Origin: Patellaria atrata CBS 101060
Lineage: Eukaryota > Ascomycota > Dothideomycetes > Patellariales > Patellariaceae
Assembly: GCA_010093705.1 (NCBI GenBank)
Contig: MU006103.1
Span: 482,008 to 529,235, forward strand
Direction: 5' to 3'
DNA length: 47,228 nt
In this document: piece after piece, positions 10,860 to 23,260 of the stretch
How positions within the stretch are numbered: the stretch's first letter is position 1
Layout: every line of letters begins with the position of its first letter
Position numbers and translations under genes: made by a program
Notes under the pieces: model-generated
What the model was told of the DNA's origin: nothing
The model's database searches: none
The model's input: the letters and a program-made list of their open reading frames with translations, nothing else

Positions 10860-11756
10860 ATGGCTTCACGTCTCGTAAGAAGTGCTGTTGGTCAGTATAC
10901 AGCAATACTAACAAATAGTTTAAGCCATTGGCCCTGGTACTGACATCTTACAGGCGCCGCAAGGGTCCGCCCTACGCCCACTCTCCGTTTAGTTCCTCCC
11001 ATCTCCACGCAAGTCACATCGGCCAGATATGCTTCAAATGTTCCGGTGGAGGATCCAAAGCAAAAGGCTCAGTCTCTCTTTGACTCACTTCCGGGCAATA
11101 ACCCGGTCGCCAAAGCTGCGATCCTTTCTGCCGGAGCAGGTTTGTCCGCATTCGCAATCAGCAATGAACTCTACGTCGTCAACGAGGAATCTATTGTTGC
11201 ACTGAGTCTCCTCACGATATTCTGGGCAGTTGGGAAATATGGCGGTCCGATGTACAGTGAATGGGCTAAGGGTCAGAATGAGAAGGTTAAGAACATTTTG
11301 AATCAAGCGAGGGAAAACCATACTGCGTCTGTCAAGGAGCGAATTGATAACGTCAAGAACCTCGAGGGTGTTACGGACATTACAAAAGCGCTTTTCGAGG
11401 TCTCAAAGGTGTGAATCTTACGGTGGTCAGCTTTCCGGGGCGTTAACTAACAACGTTGGAATAGGAAACCGCGGAACTTGAAGCGAAAGCATATGAGCTA
11501 GAGCAAAGAACAGCACTGGCTGCTGAAGCAAAGAGTGTGCTTGATTCCTGGGTACGGTATGAGGGTCAGGTCAAGGCCAGGCAGCAGAAGGAGCTCGCAG
11601 AAAGTGTCATTTCAAAGATTGAAAAGGAACTCGAGAATCCTAAGACGCTTAAGCAGATCCTTGACCAGAGCGTGGCAGATATTGAGAGTAAGTGCTCCAT
11701 GATCTGGTAAGAAATGAATGTACTAACTTTATAAAGGGATCGTTTCAAAGGCATAG
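10860..11756 (+). CDS. ATP4: Mitochondrial ATP synthase subunit 4 (subunit b)
   Basis: Predicted 242 residues; yeast Atp4 has 244. Exons: 10860-10890, 10954-11408, 11465-11687, 11737-11756, all with GT..AG introns of 49-63 bp and clear CTAAC-type branch sites. The first exon and the start of the second encode a mitochondrial targeting peptide (MASRLVRSAVGAARVRPTP, rich in Arg/Ser and without acids). The mature part begins near VEDPKQKAQSLFDSLPGNNP. Two short hydrophobic segments follow (AAILSAGAGLSAFAIS; SIVALSLLTIFWAVGKYGG), then a long charged helix (KAYELEQRTALAAEAKSVLD) that forms the peripheral stalk linking F0 to F1. The last exon is only 20 nt. The first exon lies outside any long open frame, so the ATG was found by splice phase. 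Confidence 0.95.
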
Positions 11757-11955
11757 AGCCCGACAAGCTCTTCCCTTGTTAATAAACCTGTTTCAAGTAG
11801 TCATCCCTATTCTTCTCGATTGAGTCATGTGTTCATTAGGTCATCAAGCTCATTTAGAGAATTTCTGTACAGTTTAGCACTCTAACGTAGATTCAGCGCC
11901 GTGAACCTCTTTGCGTATCTTACTCCTGCTAAAAGTTTTACCGACCATCTCATGC

Positions 11956-13674
11956 TCATAACCTAGACTTTCCTCCTGTGTCCAGGAGCACCTGCATTTT
12001 CGCCTTCCACTTGCCCACATTATCCTCGGGAATGGTAGAAGCATCATAAGAAACATTAAAATGGATACCATTCTCGTCGCTCGAACTCCCAACAAGGAAC
12101 TCACCCTCCCTTGCTCTCACTCCCATGACCACCTTTCGCATCACACTCGATAGGTCTCTTTTCTTAGCTTCTTCACTGTGTAATAGCTTCGACTCACGAT
12201 CGAAAAGGCCCCTCATGTTCCCGACAGCACTATGCCCACAGGTACCAAAGAAAAACTCACCCCAGTTAGCCGGGTACGCTCCTTGCGGATTAACCTTCTT
12301 CCTCATGGATGATGGTAATTTCATATTACACCGCTCGACTGCTGTGATATAGTTATGTGCTAGGATCCTGGCAGTACTATGTGCACCAAGGCCTCCTGAG
12401 AGTTCCGAGGTCCGCAACTTTTTCTTCTGATACTGGCGCAATTGACGATGTGCCTGCTTTGCAAGGAGCCTAAATCGGCCTGTAATGTCTAGGTCTGAAG
12501 ACACCCAGCCCATATATAAGCCGTCACTGAAAGCAAGCATGCACGAATCAGGAGGACCATCGTAAGCAAAGAACGGTCGGGGATTAAGTGGGAACGACGC
12601 AATCATGCACTTCCGTTCTATTATTGAAACGTTAGGATATAACTCCTCTTCTAGCTCCATCATTGCCATCCCGAGAAGAGCAAAACAGCCCGCACCCACA
12701 CTAACTTCAGCCTCTCTAGACAGGCTTATAAGCCGGTCTGAGGCTGTCGGCGACAGTGAAAAGTTGTACATGAGGCTGTTCCGGGGAGGGATATGACTTG
12801 ACGAGTAATTTAGAAGACTACCGTACTTCTGCGGCATCAGCTTTGTAGGAGCTGAAGCTTCTAGACTCCGCAAGGGATTGGGGAAAGCTCGTGGTAGAAG
12901 TTTACGGGTATGGCGTAGGATGATCATGATAGCCCAAAACCATCGCTGCCGCGCAATGTTACCAGCAATTGGGGGATAGAGGTCTTCTTGGGCGGGAGGC
13001 AGTCGAGACCAGATTGCATCTGCAGAACACGCTTGTTCCAGAAGCTCGTCCAGCTCAAGTTTTGTGGTATTGAGCAATTTCATAAACTTAGAAAGCCATT
13101 GGTTGGCAGATAGCCCATCAATATTACTATGTGCGGTGACTTGGATGAGTCGTAGTAAATGGGTTCCACCTGTGAGAGCTTTAAGGGGAAAGACGAATAG
13201 TTTCGATGAATGTCTGGCGACATCTATAACTCGACCAGTATTTGTACAATGCCGGAAGAAATCATCAGCATCGATATCATCATCGTCGATGAAGTGGACT
13301 GTTTGAGAGGAGCTTGATATAGCTTCTGTGGTATCCCTGGGAACATCTACGTGGAAGTATACCTGATGCTCGTTTTCGATCAGGTCTGTCCTTGTTGATA
13401 ATGAGGTGTGCTGTAGACGTAGGATTGTCCATATGAGAAGCATCCTCTGCCTGAATTCTTCGCGCGTCAAGTTGTTCCGTAATTCAAAAGCAATGTTAGC
13501 ATTAACATCAGCCAGACCTTCGTAGTAACGTCCATCCGCATCGAACGAAGACTCAACTAGACCAAGGCGCCTAGCATAAACAGTTCTTCCACCAACGATG
13601 CTCTTCTTCCAGACATGATAGTGGTTGCCATATTGTTTCAACCAGTGTTCCGGATTCTTGACATCGAGAGCCAT
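11956..13674 (-). CDS. Acyltransferase/condensation-fold protein (CoA-dependent acyltransferase superfamily)
   Basis: Intronless, 572 residues. The centre of the N-terminal half carries HSNIDG at residues 182-187 within VTAHSNIDGLSANQWL. This fits the catalytic H-x-x-x-D-G of BAHD-like acyltransferases and NRPS condensation domains; the first His of the condensation HHxxxDG is replaced by Ala. Around it are family-like features: LRLIQVTAHSNIDG, the acceptor-side segment SREAEVSVGAGCFALLGMAM, and a C-terminal NWGEFFFG. The fold and a general-base His are thus supported, but substrate and product cannot be read. Fungal relatives include trichothecene 3-O-acetyltransferase-like proteins. No polyketide, terpene or peptide synthase lies nearby, so this is not an evident biosynthetic cluster. 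It is one of only three single-exon genes here. It converges on ATP4 (199 bp) and diverges from VPS10. Confidence 0.85.
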   Translation of the reverse strand: MALDVKNPEHWLKQYGNHYHVWKKSIVGGRTVYARRLGLVESSFDADGRYYEGLADVNANIAFELRNNLTREEFRQRMLLIWTILRLQHTSLSTRTDLIENEHQVYFHVDVPRDTTEAISSSSQTVHFIDDDDIDADDFFRHCTNTGRVIDVARHSSKLFVFPLKALTGGTHLLRLIQVTAHSNIDGLSANQWLSKFMKLLNTTKLELDELLEQACSADAIWSRLPPAQEDLYPPIAGNIARQRWFWAIMIILRHTRKLLPRAFPNPLRSLEASAPTKLMPQKYGSLLNYSSSHIPPRNSLMYNFSLSPTASDRLISLSREAEVSVGAGCFALLGMAMMELEEELYPNVSIIERKCMIASFPLNPRPFFAYDGPPDSCMLAFSDGLYMGWVSSDLDITGRFRLLAKQAHRQLRQYQKKKLRTSELSGGLGAHSTARILAHNYITAVERCNMKLPSSMRKKVNPQGAYPANWGEFFFGTCGHSAVGNMRGLFDRESKLLHSEEAKKRDLSSVMRKVVMGVRAREGEFLVGSSSDENGIHFNVSYDASTIPEDNVGKWKAKMQVLLDTGGKSRL

Positions 13675-14249
13675 TGATGGTCTTATTAAAAATTTATGTT
13701 GGCAAAAGAATCAGAGAATTTGACAGCTAGGAAGCATATTTTCAAAAATTTACCTGCGTCTTACGAACAGTTAGTCATCTCAAATCATGCTGCACCAGCG
13801 ATGAGACACCTTGTTCGGGCCCTACTGAGTCGATTGTTATAAGTAACACTATGATTGAAGCACATATGACTGGGTTTTAAAGTCGCCGTTTTAGGAAATT
13901 CTGACAGAAGGAGAATTACTTATTAATGAGCCACTGTTCTCATGTATGAATCCTCGATTATTACTTCCAGCAAGACAAAGAATATTTTTATCTTCTTATG
14001 ACGGGATAAGTTACTGTATTTTAAAGGAGTAGGGGAGTTATACCTATTAGCCCCCAAAATATAGGAAGCCCAAATTCCCCAAAATAGGCCGCGGGCTGCG
14101 GGCAAGCATTGAATTAGCGCAGTTTGACATTCGGTACAGGGAACGTCAGCCTCAGAGGCGCGACTGCGGCAGGCAAAACCTAAAGGTGTAGGTAGATATT
14201 TCTCATACTTGCCAACTGTCAACAATCCATCATCAACCTCGATGCCATC
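13675..14249. promoter_or_regulatory. Divergent promoter, acyltransferase / VPS10
   Basis: These 575 bases must hold both promoters and leaders. The left part is AT-rich. A frame at 13923-14354 on the minus strand overlaps the start of VPS10 and has no recognisable motif, so it is treated as chance. No specific site is assigned. Confidence 0.5.
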
Positions 14250-17200
14250 ATGAGATTCTTTCGGAGCATATTGCTGCCAGTATTGCTGCTGGTAATAGAC
14301 TCCGCCGCCGAAGATTCGAAACCTAAAATAACCTCCTCCAAATTCGATGCTCAACCTGAGAACTTATTTTACTTCGACGACTCTGAGACCGTTTTATTCC
14401 TCGAGAGCGAATCTAGCGTAGTATGGCGAACGGATAGTGCTGGAGAATCATGGAAGAAGGTGTCGGATATCCCAGAAGGGAAACCTTTTGAGATATGGAA
14501 GCATCCTTATAATAATAAACTTGCGGTGGCCTTAGGGATGAGTAAGACACACTGGGTAACGAAAGATCAAGGGGAAACTTGGAGGTCCTTTGAGACCAAA
14601 GATCATCCCGATCCAGGTTATCCCCTCAGTTTCCATGCCGACGACATAGATAGGATCCTATTTCACGGCCTGGAAGAGTGCGGCTTCGTTTCCTGCACCG
14701 GCAAAGTAAGTACACTGTTATAGAGACTTAGTGTATCATATCTCTAGGCTAATGCTCGAAATACAGAGTTACTACACGACTGACGGCTTCGAATCTCTTC
14801 AACTGCTCCGCGAAAATCGAAAAATGTGCCAATGGGCCCGCAACACCGATTTATTCTCCACAGGGGATGCTAAAAAGGACAAAAACATGGTAGTTTGTAT
14901 TGTGGAAGGCAAATACTCCTCGCGGAGCATAAACAATAGACTGGTCCTGTCGAGCGACTTTTTCGATTCAGAGGTCGAGCCTGAATTGGCCACAGGACGA
15001 ACTGTATCTGGTATCATAAACATGGCTGCGGTCAAGGGATTCCTCGTCGCCGCCGCGAAGTCCGAGGGCACTGATGAACTTGCTCTCTACGTTACCGACG
15101 ATACAAGCATTTGGCACAGAGCAGAGTTTGGCGACCACAGGGTAGAAGAGGACGCATACACGATCCTGGAATCTACAAACTACAGCATTCAAGTCGATGT
15201 CATGAGCTCATCGCTGATAGATATGGGAACCCTATTTACTAGTAATTCGAATGGCACTTATTTCACACGGAATATCGAGCATACAAATCGGGGTCCATTC
15301 GGTTTCGTAGACTTCGAAAAGATTACAAATATCCAAGGCATCGTGCTAGTGAATACAGTTAGTAATTGGGAGGACGTCCAAGGACATGCCTTTGCCCATA
15401 AGAAGGTCATCTCAAAAATCAGTTTCGATGACGGACGGACTTTCCATAGCCTCAAAGCTGGAGACGACGACCTGCATTTGCACTCGGTGACCGATCAAAG
15501 TAATAGTGGTAGAGTGTTTTCTAGTCTTGCTCCCGGTTTGGTAATGGGCGTTGGTAACACCGGTGATCAATTAAAGAAATATACCGACGGTGATTTGTAT
15601 GTATCAGACGACGCTGGCCTAAATTGGAGACTGGCGCGGAAAGAAGCGCACAAGTATGAATTTGGCGATGATGGATCCGTTCTTGTCGCCATCTACGATG
15701 AGGGTGAAACTGATGAGATCGCATGGTCATTGGACCATGGCAAGACATGGAAGACAGTTGAACTGCCGGATGGAAAGATTAAGGCTCAAGAACTGACGAC
15801 TGTACCAGATTCTACGAGTTTAAAGTTCATATTAACAGCAACCAAAGGAAGTGGACGACGCAAAGAGTATCGTATATACACACTCGATTTCGCCGGCCTC
15901 CGCCTACGTAAATGTAAAGAAAGTGATTTCGAGGACTGGTACGCCCGAAAAGGCGATGACGGAAAGCCGACTTGTATCATGGGCCACAAGACGTATTTCC
16001 GCAGGCGGAAAGCTGATATCGAGTGCGTGATTGATGATGAATTCAGTGACCCTGTTCCGCACTACGAAGAGTGCGAATGTACAATCGACGACTACGAATG
16101 CGATTTTAACTTCGTCCGCAATGGGGATGAGTGCGTGGCAGCGGGGAAGATGGTTGCACCGGAAGGTGAATGCCGGGATATTCACGATACATTCAAGGGT
16201 AGTTCTGGATGGAGAAAGATTCCCGGAAACCGATGCATAGGCGGACTGAAGAAAGATGAACCGGTACAGCGACCCTGCGCTGAAACAAAAAATCCTCCAG
16301 CAAGTGGCGAAGTCAAACACACGAAGCATCCCTTCCAAACCGAAGCTATTAAGGAATATTACTATTTGGAGCGGACCGATGCCGGAACAGGAGATGATGA
16401 AACTGTAGTGCTACTCACAAGCGATCGTAAAGCATTTGTTAGTCATGATCATGGCGTTACTTGGGAAGAACCACATGGCGTTAAGGGTGATGAAATTGCA
16501 GCAATCTACCCTCATAGTTACTTTAACGATGTCGTCTATTTGGTTACGCCCTCCAGGAAGGTCCATTACTCAAAGAACCGGCTGTTGGGTGATAGCACCC
16601 ATATTTTCGAAGCACCCGAAGCTCCTAATACGGATAGATTACAGATTCTTGGATTCCACCCGAAGGAAAAGGACTGGATCATCTGGACTGGAGGAAAGGA
16701 CTGCGACCACGGTTCGAGCTCGGGTAACGATTGTCATTCAGTTGCACATATTTCTAAGAAGGGTGGCGAAAGTGGATCATGGGACACATTACTTCGTTTC
16801 GTCCAGAAATGTCAGTTTGTTTGGAGGGAACACCGTCAGGGGAGCGAAGATTTGATATTCTGCGAACAATACGAACTCGAGGATAAGACTCGCCCGCTAC
16901 AGCTGATCTCCAGTGAGGACCGATTTGAACATAAGACCGTACATAATCAGAATGTTGTCAACTTTGCGACAATGTCCGAGTTCATCATTGTTGCGTCGAA
17001 AGTTGAGGATCAATGGCTCAAGGTTGACGCAAGTATTGATGGCAAAACATTCGCCGAAGCTGCATTCCCTCGTAACTTCAAGGTCCAGCATCAGCAAGCA
17101 TATACCGTTCTGGATAGCTCAACTCATGCTGTATTCCTTCATGTCACTGTGAACAATGATGACGACCGTGAATATGGCTCGATTCTCAAGAGTAATAGCA

Positions 17201-18765
17201 ACGGTACTTCGTATGTCTTAAGTGTCAACGAAGTCAACCGAAACAGAGCAGGATACGTCGATTTTGAAAAGATGCAGGGCCTAGAAGGTGTTGCAATCAT
17301 CAACGTCGTCGGTAACGTGAATGAAGTCAATAAAGGTTCACTCAAGAAGAAGAAGACCAAAATTACCCATAATGATGGCGCCGACTGGTCCCTTCTTTCG
17401 CCTCCAGAGAAAGACGTGGACGAACGGTCCTACAAGTGTAGCGGGAAGGGCTTAGAGAAGTGCTCTCTCCACCTTCATGGCTATACCGAACGTAAGGATC
17501 CCAGAGACACTTTCTCGTCGCCATCAGCCGTTGGATTGATGTTAGGCGTTGGGAACGTTGGAGAGTTCCTTGGCAAGTACAACGGTCCCGATACCGACAC
17601 TTTCATTACCCGCGATGGTGGGATCACTTGGAAAGAAGTCATTAAAGGCAAATATATGTGGGAATACGGCGACCAAGGCTCAATCATTGTCATCGTTGAA
17701 GAAGAAGTACCAACTGACCACATCCTCTACTCTCTCGATGAAGGCGAGCATTGGAGAGAATACAAATTCAGCAACGACAAAGTGCTAATCAACGACATAT
17801 CTACGGTTCCTAGTGATACGTCCACCAAGTTCTTACTCTGGGGTCGAGAAGGTCATGGTGTTTTCACTATAAATCTTGACTTTTCTGGTCTCTATGATCG
17901 CATGTGTAAACTTGATGAGGATGATTACTACTTATGGACCCCTAGACATCCAGCCCAAAACAATAATTGTCTATTCGGTCATGTTGCTCAATATTACCGC
18001 AAGAAAGCCAGTGCCAAATGCTTCAACGGCAGGAAGCTAGTGGATAACGGTCTCAAGAGTGTAAACAAGATATGCGAATGCACACGGAAAGACTTTGAAT
18101 GGTAAGAATCCTATATCCCGTGTCTCTTTGATACATAAGCTAATGTCTTTTACAGTGACTACAACTTCGAACGCCAAACGGACAACTCCTGCGCTCTTTC
18201 TACCGGTCTCTCTCCCGCCGACCCCTCTAAGATCTGCAGTACCAACTCTTCGATCACGGAATATTACGATATCACGGGATACCGCAAGATTCCGATCTCG
18301 ACGTGTGAAGGTGGGCTGGAACTCGACCTCACCTCCACCCCTCATGCCTGCCCCGGCCACGAGGAGGAGTTCGAGCGTAAGCACGGCATCTCGGGCGTAG
18401 GACTCTTCTTCGCCATTGTCATCCCCATAGCGGCTGCTGCAGGTGTCGGGTACTGGGTTCATCAAAATTGGGACGGCAAGTTCGGTCGAATCCGCCTTGG
18501 AGAAGGTGGCTCGAGCTTTGATTCGGATGCTCCGTGGGTCAGATGGCCGGTTGTTGCATTCTCGGCTGCTGTGGCAGTACTTGCAGCCATTCCACTACTG
18601 GTGGGAAGTCTATGGAGAAGCGTCAGTAACAGGTTTGGTGGTAGGTATGGTGCTAGAACATATAATACTAGAGCGGCATTTGCCAGGGGTAGAGGTGATT
18701 ATGCTGTTGTGGATCCGATGGATGAAGGGGAGTTACTCGGGGAAGACAGTGATGAGGAGGTGTAG
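14250..18765 (+). CDS. VPS10: Vacuolar protein sorting receptor Vps10 (sortilin family)
   Basis: Predicted 1,466-residue type I membrane protein. Exons: 14250-14705, 14767-18101, 18156-18765; introns of 61 and 54 bp. It is a late-Golgi receptor that carries soluble vacuolar hydrolases such as carboxypeptidase Y to the prevacuolar compartment. A signal peptide covers about residues 1-20 (FFRSILLPVLLLVIDSAAE). There are two VPS10 domains, each a beta-propeller with Asp-box/BNR repeats (SAGESWKKV, DDAGLNWRL, LDHGKTWKTV, HDHGVTWEEP, RDGGITWKEV, LDEGEHWREY). Each propeller is followed by a Cys-rich 10CC module (CECTIDDYECDFNF; CECTRKDFECDYNF, the second completed by splicing). Hydrophobic segments lie at about 1345-1367 and 1398-1417, and the cytosolic tail ends in acidic residues (GEDSDEEV). 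Two membrane segments near the C terminus are usual for fungal Vps10. Length and order match the family. Confidence 0.97.
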
Positions 18766-19795
18766 GAGATGAGAGCAAACTGTCCATAGGAGCATAGACT
18801 GGAATATTTGACATGTATTAAATGCAATTTCATATCATTTCTTGTAAGTTGTATGTTGTCGGTGGATGTTTTTACATTGTGCGGGATTGGTTGCTGTAAC
18901 TAGAGGTACGGTAGCTTGGGACTGGCTTTTGACATAATAATGTTTTTTTCTTGGCGTCAACAAGCAATCAAATGTCACATGGGATTATCAATAGACAAGT
19001 AGCTATTTCGAACAGCGGACAAAAATCTATGTCGGATTTCTGCTACTCATCGAGCGACGTCATTTCAAACCCTGACGCATGCTCTCTTCTCACATCTCTC
19101 ACTTCCATAGAACCTGGTCGAGTAACAAACTGCAAGACCCAAAACTTCTACATTTAATCGTACAACTCACCACAGTAACTTAACATGATAACCCAGACAG
19201 CAAGATTTACATACCAAAATCCGGTACGTGTCTATAATGATATAGAACATCATTTCTCATGTAAAACAGTCCTCTCAGCCACCAGGAAACTACAACAGCG
19301 GGGAAAAATAACCCACCCAAAGAATTCCCTAACCTGGATCCAAGAAGCAAAGTCTACATCGAGAAGAAGTCCGAACCCAAAAAGCTCAAATAGAAGATGA
19401 GATTCGCCAAAGCGGGGTATGTGCTGCAGTGCGCCTGTCCCAACGCATATCAGACCCTATCCATTGAGAACTTGTCTGAGCGAATAGCCCAGCGGTATCT
19501 TCATCGTCAAAAAAAGGGAAAAACGTTGAAAGAGAATGGTGGAGAAGAAAAACTTGAAACGGTTGCCTCAACAGCACTGCCTCTAGAACACCAAACACCG
19601 ATCCACCTCGGATACAGAGTGTATACGAAAGTCTAGGACAGAAGAGAAAGAAGATGCCAGTAGACCTCCGACCCATTCCGGCATACGATGCATGCAAAAA
19701 CGGTGGTGTATATTCAAACACACCTTTATCACGCCGTTGGATATAGTTGCGTAAAAACATTTACGCCTCGAAAATGCTAAGACCTTGAAATTCTG
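18766..19795. other. Convergent 3' region, VPS10 / Dep1-like gene
   Basis: About 1 kb without a supported gene. Several open frames of 60-125 codons overlap (for example 19386-19760 - and 19397-19636 +), but none has a recognisable domain. The region should contain both 3' UTRs. Confidence 0.5.
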
Positions 19796-22481
19796 CTACA
19801 AAAGCGCTGTAACTCCAGCTTGTGGAAGTGGCGTTCGTACCAAATGCTCGACCTCATCTCTATCCGTCGCAGTCAGTCCATCTGCTTGCGCAGGGCCAAA
19901 GGTCGCTGCCGGCGGTTCGAACGTCGAGTTCTCGTACATCTCTGTCGGATGACCGGAACCGGGACGGTCAATTGACGAAGCAAGAGCTGGTGCCGGGGTA
20001 CGGTGTGGAATAGGTGAAGATATTAGGACATTATCCAGTTTCGACGGCTCACCGCTGAGCGGTAGACGTTTCGATGGTAGTGATGGAGATTCGATGGGGA
20101 GACGACTCTGCAGGTGTTCGGGTAGCACTGTGCTCGGAGCAGCCGCCGAAGAAGGTGGGTTTGAGGCGAGCTCAACCGTGGAAGCTGAACCGTTTGGTGC
20201 GTGCAAGTCCACCAGATGGCGCTGGTTCGCAGGTGTCATGAAATCGGCATTTGGGAGGCGGGCCTGGTGCGAGGAATTATATGGACCGAGAGCATGAACG
20301 GGATGCATCGGATTTGCCCATGGTGTTTGTTCAAGGAATTGTTCTCCTGCTGTTCTATCCTCCCGGGATTCGAAGGGGCGGGGAATAGTAACTGGTCGTG
20401 GGGAGATCTATAAGATTTTTCGCATTAGCCGAGACTGCAGGCTGATTGTATGGTAAGACAAAGCTGCGACTCACCTTCATAGCACGGAAATCGTCTTCTG
20501 CCTCTGTGGCCTTCGTACCCAGGATTTCAGGTGCAGCAGGAAAACCAACATATTTCTGCACTCCCGCCAGAATGGAAACTTCGTTGTTGTACGCTTGCTG
20601 ATATCGAATCTGTACAGCTCTGTCTGGGTGATACATGAAAGCATAATCAGGTTCGTCGGCGCCCCAATGCCTTCTTTCCCGTTGCAACCGGTTTAATCTG
20701 TAGTTGCACGCATCCAGGGCTCTATCTCTCGCTTCTCGTACCGTCTGGAAGTACTGGCTTTGATATTGACATCTGTCTGCCAAAGTTTTTCTGATCAACT
20801 CCTTCGTTTTCAACTCTAAGAGATCGGCTTCTCTCTGGATCTTTTCATCTCGCCGAATATCTACGCAGCGTGTTTGCTCTGATAATGCTGGATGGGTAGA
20901 ATTCGGTTGATTCAGTAGTTCAAGCTCGTTTGTAAATGCAGCTATGCGCTCCTCGAGTAATCTGCCTCGCAATCAGTGTAATTCTTTCCATTAAGCATCC
21001 TCTTCCACTAACCTACTGCGAAAAGCAGTGAAATGCTTTTCGATCTCACTTAACTTCTCCTTTGCAATACCCCGTCTCGCCCCTAAAGAACGTCACATTA
21101 GTCAACCTGATATTCTACAATTTTTGTGTATGCTTTATGCGGTTACTGTTACTCACTTTCTTCATCTGCGGTACTCCCATCTTCGTCGGCTTCCTCGTCG
21201 GCTATTTCATCAATCTCACCTTCCCGATGCTCCAAAGTTTGCATCAACTGTTCTGCATCTTCATCTCTTATCTTCTTTCCTTTCCTCTTTCCTTTCGGTT
21301 GTTTCTTGTGAGACTTTTTTTCCGGAATTGGTAATGGTTCTTTGATCTCATCGTTCTCGTCCGGAATTTCATCGTTAACATCTTCCTCGAGATCTGCTTG
21401 AGCAAGTCTGTCGGCGTCCTCACGGATAATGAGGGAATTATCTACCAATGTCTCATCCTCCTCCTCGCGCCCATTCAATACGTGTCCTTTCGACGATCCA
21501 CTTCTTTTCCGGGCCGGCTCATCTGCTTCATCCGTGGAGACATCGTCGCCCGGACTTAAGCGCTTCCGCTTCTTGGCATTAAATTCATTATCATCGATTC
21601 CACGGTTGTAATCCCCAAATGGTAACTGTTTAGCGATTGGGTTTATGCTCCCCTCGTCAAAATCCTCCTCGGGGGTATGATCCCTATTCGACATTGTATC
21701 AGGTGATGCTATGGCACTACTCTCATGTTCATAGGGTATTTCACGTCCTAGTTTACTAGGACTTCTTCCGGCTACGGCCTCTACAATGGTAGCAGTGGCA
21801 CCCACTGTTCGAAGGTTTCGAGGGGTCTGGTCAAGGCGCTCCGTCTCTGCTTCTGAATCCTCATCGCCAATTTCCTCTGCCGCTGAGGATGTACCTGGCG
21901 CTTCTAGATCTTCACCAACATCGCTGAGACTACTAGAGCGCAAAGATGTTCTATCGTCCCTAGAAGGAAAGGTTGTTGAACCGGCATCCAGCGCGCCATT
22001 GCTCAAAAGAGCGCCACTCATGAGTGGCTGCTCAATCATGGTCTCTGACATTTCCTCCGGAGAAGTGTTCGAGGTATTGAGTGCCTGATCGGATAAAGTG
22101 TGAAGTGAGGAGGAGTGGGCAGAGGAAGGGCGTGCGGTCAAATCGGGTGAGGGTGGAATCGTTGCGGTAAAGGAATCTGCATATAGGAAACAATATTGTC
22201 AACCCAATCGAAAGCTAAATCGGCTTCAATTCCTTGAAGAAGTTGGTTCGTGCGATGGGAGATCGAGACAGTGATCAATGACGCTCTGGCGCACCAAGCG
22301 AAGAGCGACACAGAAATCCAGCGCGTCCCTTCCTAGTGTTCGACATACGACACGATACAAGGAATTCTAGTTATAGAGGGATCATCGCAAACGGAAATAA
22401 CTTACTTTGAGATTGGATAGGCTCGTCGGATTGTTGCGCGGGTTTTGATCTACTCCTGCTGCTCCGCTGGAGCGCACTCAT
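19796..22481 (-). CDS. Sds3-like / Dep1-like subunit of the Sin3-Rpd3 histone deacetylase complex
   Basis: Predicted 754 residues. Exons: 22481-22406, 22176-21157, 21082-21013, 20961-20475, 20407-19796. All junctions keep frame; intron 1 is 229 bp. The start MSALQRSSRSRSKPAQQ follows the Kozak-like gcgaaATGAG. Residues 26-365 are acidic and disordered, with nuclear-localisation stretches (NAKKRKRLSPGDD, KGKRKGKKIRDED) and an acidic end. Residues about 366-550 form the helical Sds3-like domain (EKLSEIEKHFTAFRSRLLEE, IQREADLLELKTKELIRKTL, DEPDYAFMYHPDRAVQIRYQ). Sds3/Dep1 proteins scaffold Rpd3L deacetylase with Sin3, repressing transcription through histone deacetylation. The last 200 residues are Pro/Ser-rich. 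Dep1 is the likeliest ortholog because of the acidic N-terminal half, but Sds3 cannot be excluded by eye. It diverges from NOP12. Confidence 0.87.
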
Positions 22482-23260
22482 TTCGCGCCCAAGCGAATCC
22501 AAGAGAAAACCAGGACTAATATAGCTTTTAAACAGTGGTAGGGTACTTCAAGAAGTCGATGGATGATCTCTGCGACTTGTTCGAAGCTGAAAGTGCTCTA
22601 CTGGTGGGTAGAGGGAGCGGGTTGTGGGCAAGGAGGGTAGTTCAAGCGGGTGTTGTCGATGGGATGAGTAGGGGGTGTTAGGAAGGAACAAAAGTTATCT
22701 CGCACATCCGGAGGCGAGGTAGAGTAGAGGACATAAAGTTCCAAGGCGTTGAAAAAAAGGGCGGAGGTATGTGGAGGTGGTTTGGTGGAGCTTTCGTGTT
22801 GATCTACTCTTCACATCTTGTGGGGAGGGTACAAAGTACAAAGTAAGAGTGTTTAACTGACCTGCTGGAAAGAATGACGGAACCGAAGATTTACCATTGC
22901 CGTCTGCCACGCGAAGAGACGATTACCTTACCTACCTTAGAATAGAATACTTTTATAATACCGTACTTTACAACATATATAACATTTCCAGTCATTCTCC
23001 CCGACGCTGAAATTCATCACAAATGGAGCTCATCAAGTGTCTTTACGATCGTTTCCTCATTCCCCAGTGATCATGTTCTAATATGCAACTTCATTCTCTC
23101 TTGAATACACACACTATCGGCCTTCGTTTATCGCAAGAGTCCGTGTACCTGGACTAATCACGGAATCTACTTCTTGATTGGCTAGAAACATTTTCAAACA
23201 CCGACTCGCCAAAAGAATTTCTAAACTCGATATCAGCCCAGAGCAAGACAGATAACAACA
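22482..23260. promoter_or_regulatory. Divergent promoter, Dep1-like gene / NOP12
   Basis: 779 bases between two divergent start codons. It contains GT-rich and AT-rich stretches (22920-22990 is AT-rich with TATATAAC). The minus-strand frame at 22695-22910 has no recognisable motif. No canonical ribosome-biogenesis PAC motif (GCGATGAG) is apparent upstream of NOP12. Confidence 0.5.

Noticed and set aside
11409-11420. ATP4 ending at the TGA after EVSKV
   Set aside because: This stop is created by reading into the intron; a clean GT..AG junction continues the subunit 4 helix to the expected family length.
12700-13150. The acyltransferase as part of a secondary-metabolite cluster
   Set aside because: Flanking genes are ATP synthase subunit 4 and Vps10; no synthase, P450, transporter or pathway regulator is present.
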